From assembly GCA_009776595.1 (NCBI GenBank), contig WRNN01000035.1:1306-7355 (forward strand): DNA of 6,050 nt. Direction: 5' to 3'. Both the position numbers and the translations under genes were made by a program. This stretch comes from Clostridiales bacterium (GTDB taxonomy: Bacteria > Bacillota > Peptococcia > DRI-13 > UBA5745). This document shows, piece by piece, positions 1 to 5,763 of this stretch; position 1 is the first letter of the stretch, and each line of letters begins with the position of its first letter. The notes under the pieces were generated by a model, which worked only from the letters and a program-made list of their open reading frames with translations, searched no databases and was not told the origin of the DNA.

Positions 1-945
1 GCGCCTATCGCCAGGCTGGTCAGCTCCAGGCTGAAAAGCAGCAGAAAGCCGCTGCGTTTGTATTATAACCAGCGCGTCTATCGGCAGAAAGATCTGTACA
101 GCGGGCAGCGTATGGAAACATCGCAGATGGGCGTCGAACTGATTGGCGCGGGCAATATGCGCGCGGATTTGGAGATACTGCAGCTTGCTATGGAAAGCCT
201 GACGCAATGCGGATTGACAGACTACCGTATCGAATTGGGCCACAGCGGATTGTGCGAACTGCTTATCTCGCGGCTGGCCGTCGACGATAGCGGCAAAGAG
301 AAGCTCCGGCAATGGATTCGGACGAAGAATTACCCGGCACTGAACGATTTTCTGGATCTCCTCGGGCAAGGGGAAGAGATTGCCGGGATTAAAGCGCTGC
401 CGGGCCTTTTCGGGGGTATAGAGGTAATTGATAAAGCGGCGGAAATATGGCAGGACGGAGAGGTTCGCGAGATACTGGCTTACCTGCAGTCTTTATTTGA
501 CGTCCTGCAGCAGATAGGGCTTAAAGAGAAGCTGATGTTGGATTTAGGTTTTGTGAATGAGAACGATTATTATACCGGCATTATTTTTCAGGCCTATATC
601 CCCCATTTTGGAGAAGCGGTACTGCTGGGGGGGAGATATGACCATTTGCTGGAACGGTTCGGGGAAAAGCTGCCCGCTATCGGCTTTGGCGTCGATGTGG
701 ACCTGCTTACCAAGAGCCGCATAGACGAAGGTAAACAGAGCGCGGTGAATACGCCGGGAGTACTGGTATGGGGAGAAAAAGGCTATGAAGTCTTAAGCCT
801 GCAATATGCGAAAACTCTGCGGCAAACGCCGGATCTTTTCGTGGAAAACGGCTTATTTGACAGCCTGGAGCAGTGTAAAGACTATGCGGCGGCAAAAGGC
901 ATCCGGCATATCCATGTGGTCAGTCAAACGATTGAGATTCTGTAG
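1..945 (+). CDS. hisZ: ATP phosphoribosyltransferase regulatory subunit HisZ (5' partial)
   Basis: HisZ is a paralogue of the histidyl-tRNA synthetase catalytic core. It does not charge tRNA. It forms a cytoplasmic hetero-octamer with short-form HisG, is needed for that enzyme's activity and takes part in histidine feedback. The frame is open from base 1: the first codons read APIARLVSSRL, matching the conserved stretch that follows 'LRPD' in the family, so the true start is upstream and about 80 residues are missing. Visible landmarks are a motif 2-like region (YYNQRVYRQ then QMGVELIG, about 61-150) and a motif 3-like GGRYDHLLERFG followed by AIGFGVDVDLL (628-708). Where HisRS has RGLDYY with its catalytic Arg, this protein has NENDYYTGI (about 559-585), so it lacks that Arg, as expected for HisZ. 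After motif 3 only about 80 residues remain, shorter than a full anticodon-binding domain. The TTG at 58 is an internal Leu codon, not the start. It lies 23 bases before hisG. Confidence 0.93.
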   Translation, partial: APIARLVSSRLKSSRKPLRLYYNQRVYRQKDLYSGQRMETSQMGVELIGAGNMRADLEILQLAMESLTQCGLTDYRIELGHSGLCELLISRLAVDDSGKEKLRQWIRTKNYPALNDFLDLLGQGEEIAGIKALPGLFGGIEVIDKAAEIWQDGEVREILAYLQSLFDVLQQIGLKEKLMLDLGFVNENDYYTGIIFQAYIPHFGEAVLLGGRYDHLLERFGEKLPAIGFGVDVDLLTKSRIDEGKQSAVNTPGVLVWGEKGYEVLSLQYAKTLRQTPDLFVENGLFDSLEQCKDYAAAKGIRHIHVVSQTIEIL

Positions 946-956
946 TTCATGATAAT

Positions 957-962
957 GGGGAG
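957..962 (+). promoter_or_regulatory. Ribosome binding site of hisG
   Basis: GGGGAG lies six bases before the ATG at 969, inside the 23-base hisZ-hisG gap. It supports that ATG as the start. The gap has no room for a separate promoter plus leader, so hisG is probably transcribed with hisZ. Confidence 0.6.
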
Positions 963-968
963 TAGAAC

Positions 969-1616
969 ATGCAAGCATTACGAATCGCGGTAGCAAAAGG
1001 CAGGTTGGAAGAAGAGATTCTGGCCTTGATGGACAAAACGGGGATGGACTGTTCGGCGGCTGTGAATAAAGGCAGAAAGCTGATCATTCCTGTGGATGGG
1101 GGACGATTCGAGCTGATATTGGCGAAATCAGCCGATATCATCACCTATGTAGAGCATGGCGCCTGCGATATGGGGGTTGTGGGCAAGGATATCATCATGG
1201 AATCGGCGCGCAGTTTGTATGAGGTGATGGACCTGGGCCTGGGCAAATGCAGGATGATGCTCGCCGCGTATAAGGATCAGGATTTCTATCAGGGCTTCGG
1301 GGTTAAAACGGTGGCGACGAAATATCCGAATGTCGCCAGAGCTTTCTTTGAAGCAAAAGCAATGGACGTCAATATAGTGAAAATTGAAGGGTCGGTTGAG
1401 CTTGCGCCTTTGCTGGGGCTTGCCGACGGGATTGTGGATATTGTGCAGACGGGAAGCACGCTGAAAGCAAACGGGTTGGAAGAAAAAGAATGGATTGCCC
1501 ATATATCCGCACGACTGGTGGTGAATATAGCCCGCATGAAAATGCGTAAAGAGGAGATTGATTCCTTCATCAACCGTCTGCGTGCGGTATCCGATAACGT
1601 AAGGGGGGATAAATGA
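969..1616 (+). CDS. hisG: ATP phosphoribosyltransferase catalytic subunit HisG, short form
   Basis: HisG catalyses the first committed step of histidine synthesis: ATP + PRPP to N1-(5-phosphoribosyl)-ATP + diphosphate, in the cytoplasm. The protein is 215 residues, the length of the short form that lacks the C-terminal histidine-binding regulatory domain of the roughly 300-residue enzyme. This fits with hisZ immediately upstream, which supplies that function. Conserved segments are the N-terminal IAVAKGRL (residues 6-13), CDMGVVGKD (66-74), GSVELAPLLGLADGIVDIV (141-159) and the PRPP-loop signature QTGSTLKANGL (160-170). No key segment is missing. The start ATG has a GGGGAG ribosome binding site six bases upstream. 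The stop TGA overlaps the first hisD ATG (ATGA), which suggests translational coupling. Composition resembles its neighbours. The assignment is very secure. Confidence 0.97.
   Translation: MQALRIAVAKGRLEEEILALMDKTGMDCSAAVNKGRKLIIPVDGGRFELILAKSADIITYVEHGACDMGVVGKDIIMESARSLYEVMDLGLGKCRMMLAAYKDQDFYQGFGVKTVATKYPNVARAFFEAKAMDVNIVKIEGSVELAPLLGLADGIVDIVQTGSTLKANGLEEKEWIAHISARLVVNIARMKMRKEEIDSFINRLRAVSDNVRGDK
1601..1608 (+). promoter_or_regulatory. Ribosome binding site of hisD
   Basis: AAGGGGGG lies inside the end of hisG. Two ATG codons follow back to back, at 1613 and 1616. Spacing is 4 bases to the first and 7 to the second, so the second may be the main start; the protein differs by only one Met. 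Confidence 0.55.
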
Positions 1617-2569
1617 TGCAAACGATACGGGCCAACGGGACAGACGAATTCAGCTTCATTGAACGGCTGAAAGACCGGAACCGTGAAGCAAACGACAGAA
1701 TCACGGCGAGTGTAGAGGCGATCATCCGCGACGTACGATTGAACGGGGACGCGGCCTGCAACAAGTATACCCTGACCTTTGACGCGGTGCTTCCGGATAC
1801 GCTTGAGGTGCCGGGGGAGATTCTGCAAGAGGCGGTAGAATCGCTGGATGAAACACTGCTGGACGCAATGCAAAGGGCCGCGGCCAATATACGGGATTTC
1901 CACGAGAAACAACGGCCTGCGACATATGAAATACGAAAGGAGAATGGCATAATCCTGGGAAGAAAATGCAGGGGGCTGCATCGGGTGGGGTTATATGTAC
2001 CGGGCGGCAGCGCAGCCTACCCTTCCACCGTGCTGATGAATGTGGTTCCCGCAAAGATTGCCGGCGTCAAAGAAATAATCATGGTTACGCCGCCGCAGAA
2101 GGACGGCTGTACAGATCCCGCCGTGCTGGCCGCAGCGAAGCTGGCGGGGGTGGACAGGGTGTTTCTGGTTGGCGGCGCCCAGGCGGTAGCGGCGCTGGCC
2201 TACGGGACGGAAACCATTCCGAAAGTAGATAAAATCGTCGGACCGGGTAACAAGTATGTGACAATAGCAAAGAGACTGTTATATGGCGAAGTGGATGTCG
2301 ACATGATCGCCGGCCCCAGTGAAATCCTGGTGCTGGCTGATGAAACGGCGAATCCGGCTTTTGTGGCAGCCGACCTGTTGTCTCAGGCGGAGCACGACGT
2401 CATGGCCTCCTCGATCCTGGTGACGCATATACCGGAATTGGCGGAAAGTGTGATCACAGAAATTGGGCGGCAGACAGAAACCTTGTCGCGAAAAGAGGTG
2501 ATCCTGCAAGCCCTGGAGAACTACGGCGCTATCCTGATCACCGGAGACATAGAGAAAGCATCCGCATAG
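1613..2569 (+). CDS. hisD: hisD 5' fragment (NAD-binding and first zinc-ligand part)
   Basis: This is the 318-residue open part before the premature TAG. It holds the glycine-rich LYVPGGSAAYPSTVLMN (residues 127-143), FLVGGAQAVAALAYGT (184-199), KIVGPGNKYVTIAK (207-220), IAGPSEILVLAD (232-243) and the zinc-binding Gln258 and His261 of LLSQAEHD. It ends at ...GDIEKASA, a few residues before the catalytic Glu-His pair. A peptide ending here would lack both catalytic residues and two of the four zinc ligands, so it should be inactive alone. Confidence 0.85.
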   Translation: MMQTIRANGTDEFSFIERLKDRNREANDRITASVEAIIRDVRLNGDAACNKYTLTFDAVLPDTLEVPGEILQEAVESLDETLLDAMQRAAANIRDFHEKQRPATYEIRKENGIILGRKCRGLHRVGLYVPGGSAAYPSTVLMNVVPAKIAGVKEIIMVTPPQKDGCTDPAVLAAAKLAGVDRVFLVGGAQAVAALAYGTETIPKVDKIVGPGNKYVTIAKRLLYGEVDVDMIAGPSEILVLADETANPAFVAADLLSQAEHDVMASSILVTHIPELAESVITEIGRQTETLSRKEVILQALENYGAILITGDIEKASA

Positions 2570-2571
2570 CC
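2564..2571 (+). other. Frameshift point in hisD
   Basis: Codons read TCC GCA TAG in the upstream frame, while the conserved continuation reads ATA GCC AAT ATG CTT from base 2566. Base A2566 would have to be used twice, so one base (most simply an A) is missing near 2566-2567. There is no homopolymer longer than two here, and no slippery heptamer of the X-XXY-YYZ type, so programmed -1 shifting is unlikely. Confidence 0.85.
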
Positions 2572-2574
2572 AAT

Positions 2575-2922
2575 ATGCTTGCGCCGGAGCATTTGGAGCT
2601 TATGTCGGACAGGGCGATGGCGTATATCGATCGGCTGGATAACGCCGGTTCGCTCTTTCTGGGGCACTATTCTCCGGAACCGCTGGGGGATTATTTCGCG
2701 GGACCCAATCATGTTCTGCCAACCGGTTTTACCGCGCGGTTTTTCTCCCCCTTGTCGGTGGAGAGTTTTTTGAAGTATTATAGTTACACGTATTATCCAA
2801 AGGATGAATTAATACACGCCGCGCCATATATATGCCGGCTGGCGGAGCAGGAAGGCTTCGACGCGCATGCGGAAGCTGTGGAGATCAGGGGGAGGGGAAA
2901 CGATGACCTACCAATTGAATGA
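2575..2922 (+). CDS. hisD: hisD 3' fragment (catalytic Glu-His and remaining zinc ligands)
   Basis: This is a 115-residue open part in the -1 frame relative to the 5' part. It begins at an ATG (2575) that aligns with an internal Met/Leu position of the family rather than a true start. It has no Shine-Dalgarno sequence just upstream, although the upstream TAG ends only five bases before it, so weak reinitiation cannot be excluded. It carries APEHLEL (catalytic Glu and His, matching positions 326 and 327 of the enterobacterial enzyme), GSLFLGHYSPEPLGDYFAGP with the zinc Asp at 2689-2691, NHVLPT, and the C-terminal EQEGFDAHAEAVEIR with the zinc His at 2866-2868. Its last 20 bases overlap the start of hisC. 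Confidence 0.8.
   Translation: MLAPEHLELMSDRAMAYIDRLDNAGSLFLGHYSPEPLGDYFAGPNHVLPTGFTARFFSPLSVESFLKYYSYTYYPKDELIHAAPYICRLAEQEGFDAHAEAVEIRGRGNDDLPIE
2891..2895 (+). promoter_or_regulatory. Ribosome binding site of hisC (decides the start)
   Basis: GGAGG, within a longer purine run (2887-2900), lies seven bases before the ATG at 2903. It favours this start over the in-frame ATG at 2867, which would add 12 residues not expected in HisC and deepen the overlap with hisD. Confidence 0.75.
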
Positions 2923-3988
2923 AAAAATAAAAGGGATAAAACCTTATGAAGTGCCAAAAGGCAGATTTACCGTGCGGATGGATGCGAACGAATCCTTTTT
3001 GTCGGTTCCGCAGGCAATCAAAAAAGATATTATTTCCATGACAAGAAAGGTCGCGTTCAACCGTTATCCGGATACGACCGCGCAGAAATGCCGCAAAGCT
3101 TTCGCCGGGTATTACGGTATTGATCCGGACCTGGTGACCGCCGGCAACGGCTCGGATGAACTGATTACCCTCATCCTGAACGGCTTTTTTGAACGGGGGG
3201 ATAAGCTGCTGCTCACCGAGCCGGATTTCTCCATGTATGCGTTTAACGCGCATATAGCGGAATTACAAACGGTGGTGTATCAGAAGGGGGAGGACTATCG
3301 CGCCGATCCGGCGGAAATGATCGACTTAGCCCGCAGAGAAGGCTGCCGGGGGCTCATCTTCTCCAATCCCTGTAATCCCACTTCACAGGGGATCAGGAAA
3401 GGGCCACTCCGTACTCTCCTCCGGGAACTGCCTGAGGTTTTGATCATCCTGGACGAGGCTTACATGGATTTCTGGAACCAGAGCCTGATCAACGAAGCGG
3501 CGGAGTATGATAACCTGATCCTTTTGCGGACGGCCTCAAAGGCCCTGGGCGGGGCCGCCATCCGTCTGGGTTTCGCGGTGGGCTGTAAAAAGCTTACCAA
3601 CGTTCTGCAAGCTTTAAAATCTCCGTATAATGTAAGCAGTACGACGCAGGCTGCCGGAGAAGCCATCTTCAAACATCCCGACCTGCTTAAGGAGGGATTG
3701 ATGGATATTCTGGCGGGGCGCGGCTTTCTGGCCGGGGCTTTGGCTAAGCTGGAGGCGGATTGGAAAGCTACGCCTTATGCCTTTCATCTGATTCCGGAAC
3801 CCAAAACAAACTTTGTCGTCCTGTGCTTTGCCGATAAGTCAAAGCACAAGGAGATCTATGACGCCCTGAAGAAAAAGAAGATTCTGGTTCGCTGCTTTCC
3901 GGATTTTCTGCGGGTCACGGTAGGGAGCACGGAGGAAAACCAGGCGTTTTTATCGGAACTAACAGCGATCAAAAACGGAGGCGAGTAA
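2903..3988 (+). CDS. hisC: Histidinol-phosphate aminotransferase HisC
   Basis: HisC is a PLP-dependent fold-type I (class I/II) aminotransferase. It converts imidazole acetol phosphate plus glutamate to L-histidinol phosphate plus 2-oxoglutarate in the cytoplasm. From ATG 2903 the protein has 361 residues, the usual family length. Landmarks are the N-terminal RMDANES (25-31), FNRYPD (52-57), the PLP phosphate region AGNGSDELI (80-88), SNPCNPTS (154-161) with the cofactor-contacting Asn, LDEAYMDF (183-190) with the Asp that binds the pyridine nitrogen and the Tyr, TASKALGGAAIRLGFAVG (210-227) with the Schiff-base Lys at 213, and LRVTVGSTEEN (336-346) with the carboxylate-binding Arg. It overlaps the end of hisD by 20 bases and ends four bases before hisB. 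HisC-like enzymes can also act on aromatic keto acids, but the operon position makes the histidine role the main one. Confidence 0.95.
   Translation: MTYQLNEKIKGIKPYEVPKGRFTVRMDANESFLSVPQAIKKDIISMTRKVAFNRYPDTTAQKCRKAFAGYYGIDPDLVTAGNGSDELITLILNGFFERGDKLLLTEPDFSMYAFNAHIAELQTVVYQKGEDYRADPAEMIDLARREGCRGLIFSNPCNPTSQGIRKGPLRTLLRELPEVLIILDEAYMDFWNQSLINEAAEYDNLILLRTASKALGGAAIRLGFAVGCKKLTNVLQALKSPYNVSSTTQAAGEAIFKHPDLLKEGLMDILAGRGFLAGALAKLEADWKATPYAFHLIPEPKTNFVVLCFADKSKHKEIYDALKKKKILVRCFPDFLRVTVGSTEENQAFLSELTAIKNGGE
3977..3981 (+). promoter_or_regulatory. Ribosome binding site of hisB
   Basis: GGAGG lies inside the last codons of hisC, 11 bases before the ATG at 3993. The spacing is slightly long but workable, and it supports a start at 3993. 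Confidence 0.5.
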
Positions 3989-3992
3989 GGTA

Positions 3993-4601
3993 ATGGCGGA
4001 CAGAGCGAATAAGCCGGCGCGAAAAAGCGCATACAAAAGGACGACGAAAGAAACAAACATTAGCCTGGAGCTCAACCTTGACGGTGAAGGGATTTCCGAT
4101 ATCCACAGCGGTATCGGCTTCTTTGACCATATGCTGACAGCCCTGGCGGTTCACGGATCTCTGGATATGGCCTTCCATATCAAGGGGGATTTGGAAATCG
4201 ACGGGCACCATACGGTGGAAGACTGCGGGATCGTGTTTGGCTGCGCCTTGAAAGAGGCGCTGGGGGACAGGGCGGGCATCGCCCGTTACGGCGGCGTCCT
4301 TCTGCCGATGGACGACGCGCTGGCACAGGTTGCCCTGGACGCCGGCGGAAGGCCGTATCTGAAATTCAGCGCCGCCTTCGCGAACCCCTCCGTCGGCGGC
4401 TTCGATCTTTCCCTGACAAAGGAGTTTTTTTACGCGCTGGTGTATTCCGCGGGGATTACCTTGCATATCCGGCTTTTGGAAGCCGAAAACGACCACCATG
4501 CCTGCGAAGCGATATTTAAAGCTTTTGCGCACGCTTTGAAACAGGCCGTAGCCTATGACGGTCGGGACGCGGTGCTTTCGTCAAAAGGGATATTGGTATG
4601 A
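3993..4601 (+). CDS. hisB: Imidazoleglycerol-phosphate dehydratase HisB (monofunctional)
   Basis: HisB is a manganese enzyme that dehydrates imidazole glycerol phosphate to imidazole acetol phosphate, the substrate of HisC. At 202 residues it is the monofunctional form, with no N-terminal HAD-type histidinol phosphatase domain, so that phosphatase must be encoded elsewhere. Metal-binding and catalytic motifs are complete: IGFFDHMLTALAVHG (41-55), DGHHTVEDCGI (70-80), LPMDDALA (104-111), and the second His cluster ENDHHACEAIFKAFAHAL (165-182). The penultimate core reads FFYALVYSAGITLHI (145-159). The first about 13 residues, rich in Lys, Arg and Ala, form a slightly long N-terminal tail before the conserved RTTKET. 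The TGA stop overlaps the hisA ATG (ATGA). In many related clusters hisH follows hisB; here it does not. Confidence 0.96.
   Translation: MADRANKPARKSAYKRTTKETNISLELNLDGEGISDIHSGIGFFDHMLTALAVHGSLDMAFHIKGDLEIDGHHTVEDCGIVFGCALKEALGDRAGIARYGGVLLPMDDALAQVALDAGGRPYLKFSAAFANPSVGGFDLSLTKEFFYALVYSAGITLHIRLLEAENDHHACEAIFKAFAHALKQAVAYDGRDAVLSSKGILV
4585..4590 (+). promoter_or_regulatory. Ribosome binding site of hisA
   Basis: AAGGGA lies seven bases before the hisA ATG at 4598 and inside the end of hisB. With the ATGA overlap it points to coupled translation of hisB and hisA. Confidence 0.5.
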
Positions 4602-5314
4602 TTCTTCTGCCGGCGATCGATATACAGAAGGGGCGCTGTGTGCGCCTGGTCCAGGGGGATTTTTCCACTTCTCACGAAGTGGCGGCGGATCCCTATGCTA
4701 CGGCTGCCGCTTTCAAAGCCGCCGGCGCGACCTGGGTGCATATGGTGGACCTGGACGGTGCATTATCCGGCCGTAGGGAGAACAGTGATGTTTTCCTCAA
4801 AGTGGCGGGAGAGAGCGGTCTGCGCGTGGAAGTCGGAGGAGGCGTCCGTGATTGGGAGACGATCGAGTATTACCTGGATCACGGTATAGCGCGGGTCATC
4901 CTTGGTACGGCCGCCATCCGACAGCCGGAGCTTGTGCGACAGGCTGCCGCCCGTTACGCTGAACGGATCGCCGTCGGCATCGACGCGAAAGACGGCAGGG
5001 TGATGGTGGAGGGTTGGTCGGCGGAAGGGGAAGAAGACTATCTGACCGCGGCAAAGCGGATGGAAGATCTGGGCGTGGGCGCCATTATTTTTACCGATAT
5101 CGCGCGGGACGGCACGCTGTCCGGGCCGAATCTGGAACCCTTGAAAGCGCTGAAAAAGCAGATTTCCTGCCCGATCATCGCCAGCGGCGGGATCAAAAGC
5201 CTTGCGGATATCCGCGCGCTGCTCGATCTGGATATCTATGGCGTTATCTGCGGCAAAGCGATTTACAGCGGGAACCTGGATCTGGCGGAAGCGATTTCCT
5301 TATCCGGTGGTTAA
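4598..5314 (+). CDS. hisA: ProFAR isomerase HisA (phosphoribosylformimino-AICAR ribotide isomerase)
   Basis: HisA is a (beta/alpha)8 barrel enzyme that carries out the Amadori rearrangement of ProFAR to PRFAR, the substrate of HisHF. It is 238 residues, the normal length. The catalytic acids are Asp8 in LLPAIDIQKGRCVRL (3-17) and Asp129 in VGIDAKDG (126-133). Phosphate-binding segments of the duplicated half-barrels are VGGGVRD (79-85) with ILGT (101-104), and ASGGIK (195-200) with CGKAIY (218-223). TDIARDGTLSGPN (166-178) is a family hallmark. HisF is a related barrel, but AIDIQKGRCVRL and the overall length identify this as HisA. Nothing suggests a fusion to HisF. Its product has no partner enzyme in this window. 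It starts with a four-base overlap with hisB and is followed by an AT-rich spacer instead of hisF. Confidence 0.96.
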   Translation: MILLPAIDIQKGRCVRLVQGDFSTSHEVAADPYATAAAFKAAGATWVHMVDLDGALSGRRENSDVFLKVAGESGLRVEVGGGVRDWETIEYYLDHGIARVILGTAAIRQPELVRQAAARYAERIAVGIDAKDGRVMVEGWSAEGEEDYLTAAKRMEDLGVGAIIFTDIARDGTLSGPNLEPLKALKKQISCPIIASGGIKSLADIRALLDLDIYGVICGKAIYSGNLDLAEAISLSGG

Positions 5315-5330
5315 GCCGCATCTAAATTCC

Positions 5331-5366
5331 AATATCTTCAATAAAAAACTAAAAAGTTGAAATATT
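5331..5366. repeat. Imperfect inverted repeat in the hisA-hisI spacer
   Basis: AATATCTTCAA (5331-5341) pairs with TTGAAATATT (5357-5366), with one bulged C and a 15-base A-rich loop. A smaller alternative hairpin, AACT-aaaa-AGTT (5347-5358), lies inside it. The stem is A/T-dominated, so it would be weak as RNA, and no U-run follows it, so it does not look like an intrinsic terminator. Confidence 0.5.
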
Positions 5367-5374
5367 CTACGTCT

Positions 5375-5383
5375 TAGGAGGAG
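5375..5383 (+). promoter_or_regulatory. Ribosome binding site of hisI (supports TTG start)
   Basis: TAGGAGGAG is a near-perfect Shine-Dalgarno sequence seven bases before the TTG at 5391. No in-frame ATG or GTG lies between it and the conserved part of the protein, so TTG is the start. Confidence 0.8.
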
Positions 5384-5390
5384 TGACGGC

Positions 5391-5705
5391 TTGCTTGACG
5401 AATACTTTCTTAAAAGCGAACTGATACCTGCGATTATTGTCGAGGATTCTACCGGAGAAGTGCTCATGCTGGCTTACATGAACAGGGAAAGCCTGCAAAA
5501 GACTCTGGAAAGCGGCTATACCTGGTTTTACAGCCGTTCCCGCATGAAGCTATGGAATAAAGGCGAGAGTTCAGGCCATGTGCAAAGGGTTCTATCGATC
5601 GACGGCGACTGCGATCAGGACACGCTATTGATCCGGGTAGAGCAGAACGGGCCTGCCTGCCATACCGGCAGCCATAGCTGTTTTTTTGAGCGAATTTTCC
5701 CTTAG
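5391..5705 (+). CDS. hisI: Phosphoribosyl-AMP cyclohydrolase HisI
   Basis: HisI is a zinc- and magnesium-dependent enzyme that opens the purine ring of phosphoribosyl-AMP to give ProFAR, the substrate of HisA. It has 104 residues, right for a stand-alone cyclohydrolase not fused to HisE. Motifs are [12 protein letters not shown] (24-35), [19 protein letters not shown] (45-63), the metal-binding [10 protein letters not shown] (71-80) and the zinc-binding C-terminal [12 protein letters not shown] (88-99). Cys74, Cys90 and Cys97 have the 16- and 7-residue spacing of the family's zinc ligands. The start is TTG, chosen because of the strong ribosome binding site and the expected N-terminal length. 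It follows hisA after a 76-base AT-rich spacer and precedes a separate hisE by 58 bases. Confidence 0.95.
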   Translation: MLDEYFLKSELIPAIIVEDSTGEVLMLAYMNRESLQKTLESGYTWFYSRSRMKLWNKGESSGHVQRVLSIDGDCDQDTLLIRVEQNGPACHTGSHSCFFERIFP

Positions 5706-5751
5706 CGGCGAACGCCGGGGATACACAGCGCGCGAAGCCTGATACTAAAAT

Positions 5752-5757
5752 AAGGAG
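5752..5757 (+). promoter_or_regulatory. Ribosome binding site of hisE
   Basis: AAGGAG lies six bases before the ATG at 5764, within the 58-base hisI-hisE gap, and fixes the start of hisE. The rest of that gap has no readable gene; it holds a short CGGC-GAAC-GCCG dyad (5706-5717) just after the hisI stop. Confidence 0.7.
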
Positions 5758-5763
5758 TACCTG

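Larger units (their letters stand above)
1613..2922 (+). pseudogene. hisD: Histidinol dehydrogenase HisD, interrupted by a one-base frameshift
   Basis: HisD is a zinc enzyme that performs the last two steps of the pathway, oxidising L-histidinol through histidinal to L-histidine with two NAD+. The reading frame stops at TAG 2567-2569 and continues in the -1 frame. Adding back one base would give ...ASAIANMLAPEHLEL... and a protein of about 436 residues, close to the family norm of roughly 420-435. Every known active-site residue is present across the two frames: Gln and His of the zinc site in LLSQAEHD (2375-2398), catalytic Glu-His in APEHLEL (2581-2601), zinc Asp in GDYFAGPNHVLPT (2686-2724) and zinc His near the end (2866-2868). 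The 5' end overlaps hisG by four bases and the 3' end overlaps hisC by 20. As written, neither half is a complete enzyme. The cause is either a recent real mutation or a sequence error; the otherwise perfect conservation fits both. The gene identity is secure, but whether it is really broken is not. Confidence 0.9.
5315..5390 (+). other. AT-rich hisA-hisI spacer at the usual hisF position
   Basis: This 76-base gap is the longest in the cluster. Bases 5315-5370 hold about 27% G+C by hand count, well below the flanking genes. No start codon with a plausible reading frame lies in it, and no remnant of hisF can be read. It contains an inverted repeat (listed separately) and the ribosome binding site of hisI. 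I could not find a convincing promoter. Confidence 0.7.

Noticed and set aside
58..60. TTG at 58 as the start of hisZ
   Set aside because: The frame is open back to base 1 and encodes conserved HisZ residues (APIARLVSSRL), so the TTG is an internal Leu codon of a truncated gene.
1289..1981. Long minus-strand open frame across hisG and hisD
   Set aside because: It lies fully opposite strongly conserved his genes, has no recognisable protein features and crosses the hisG/hisD junction; it is a shadow of the coding strand.
2560..2575. Programmed -1 ribosomal frameshift that would make full-length HisD
   Set aside because: There is no slippery heptamer; the P-site GCA would have to re-pair on CGC, which mismatches. 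HisD is not a known user of programmed shifting.
2867..2902. ATG 2867 as the hisC start
   Set aside because: It has no ribosome binding site and would add 12 non-conserved residues. ATG 2903 has GGAGG at seven bases.
3969..4532. Minus-strand open frame opposite hisB
   Set aside because: It is a codon-bias shadow of hisB with no motif and no independent ribosome binding context.
5337..5368. Promoter in the hisA-hisI spacer (TTCAAT and TATTCT)
   Set aside because: The two hexamers are weak and 20 bases apart; no alternative pair with 16-18 base spacing was found.
5706..5717. CGGC-GAAC-GCCG hairpin after hisI as a terminator
   Set aside because: The stem is only four base pairs and no U-run follows; hisE with its own ribosome binding site comes right after.
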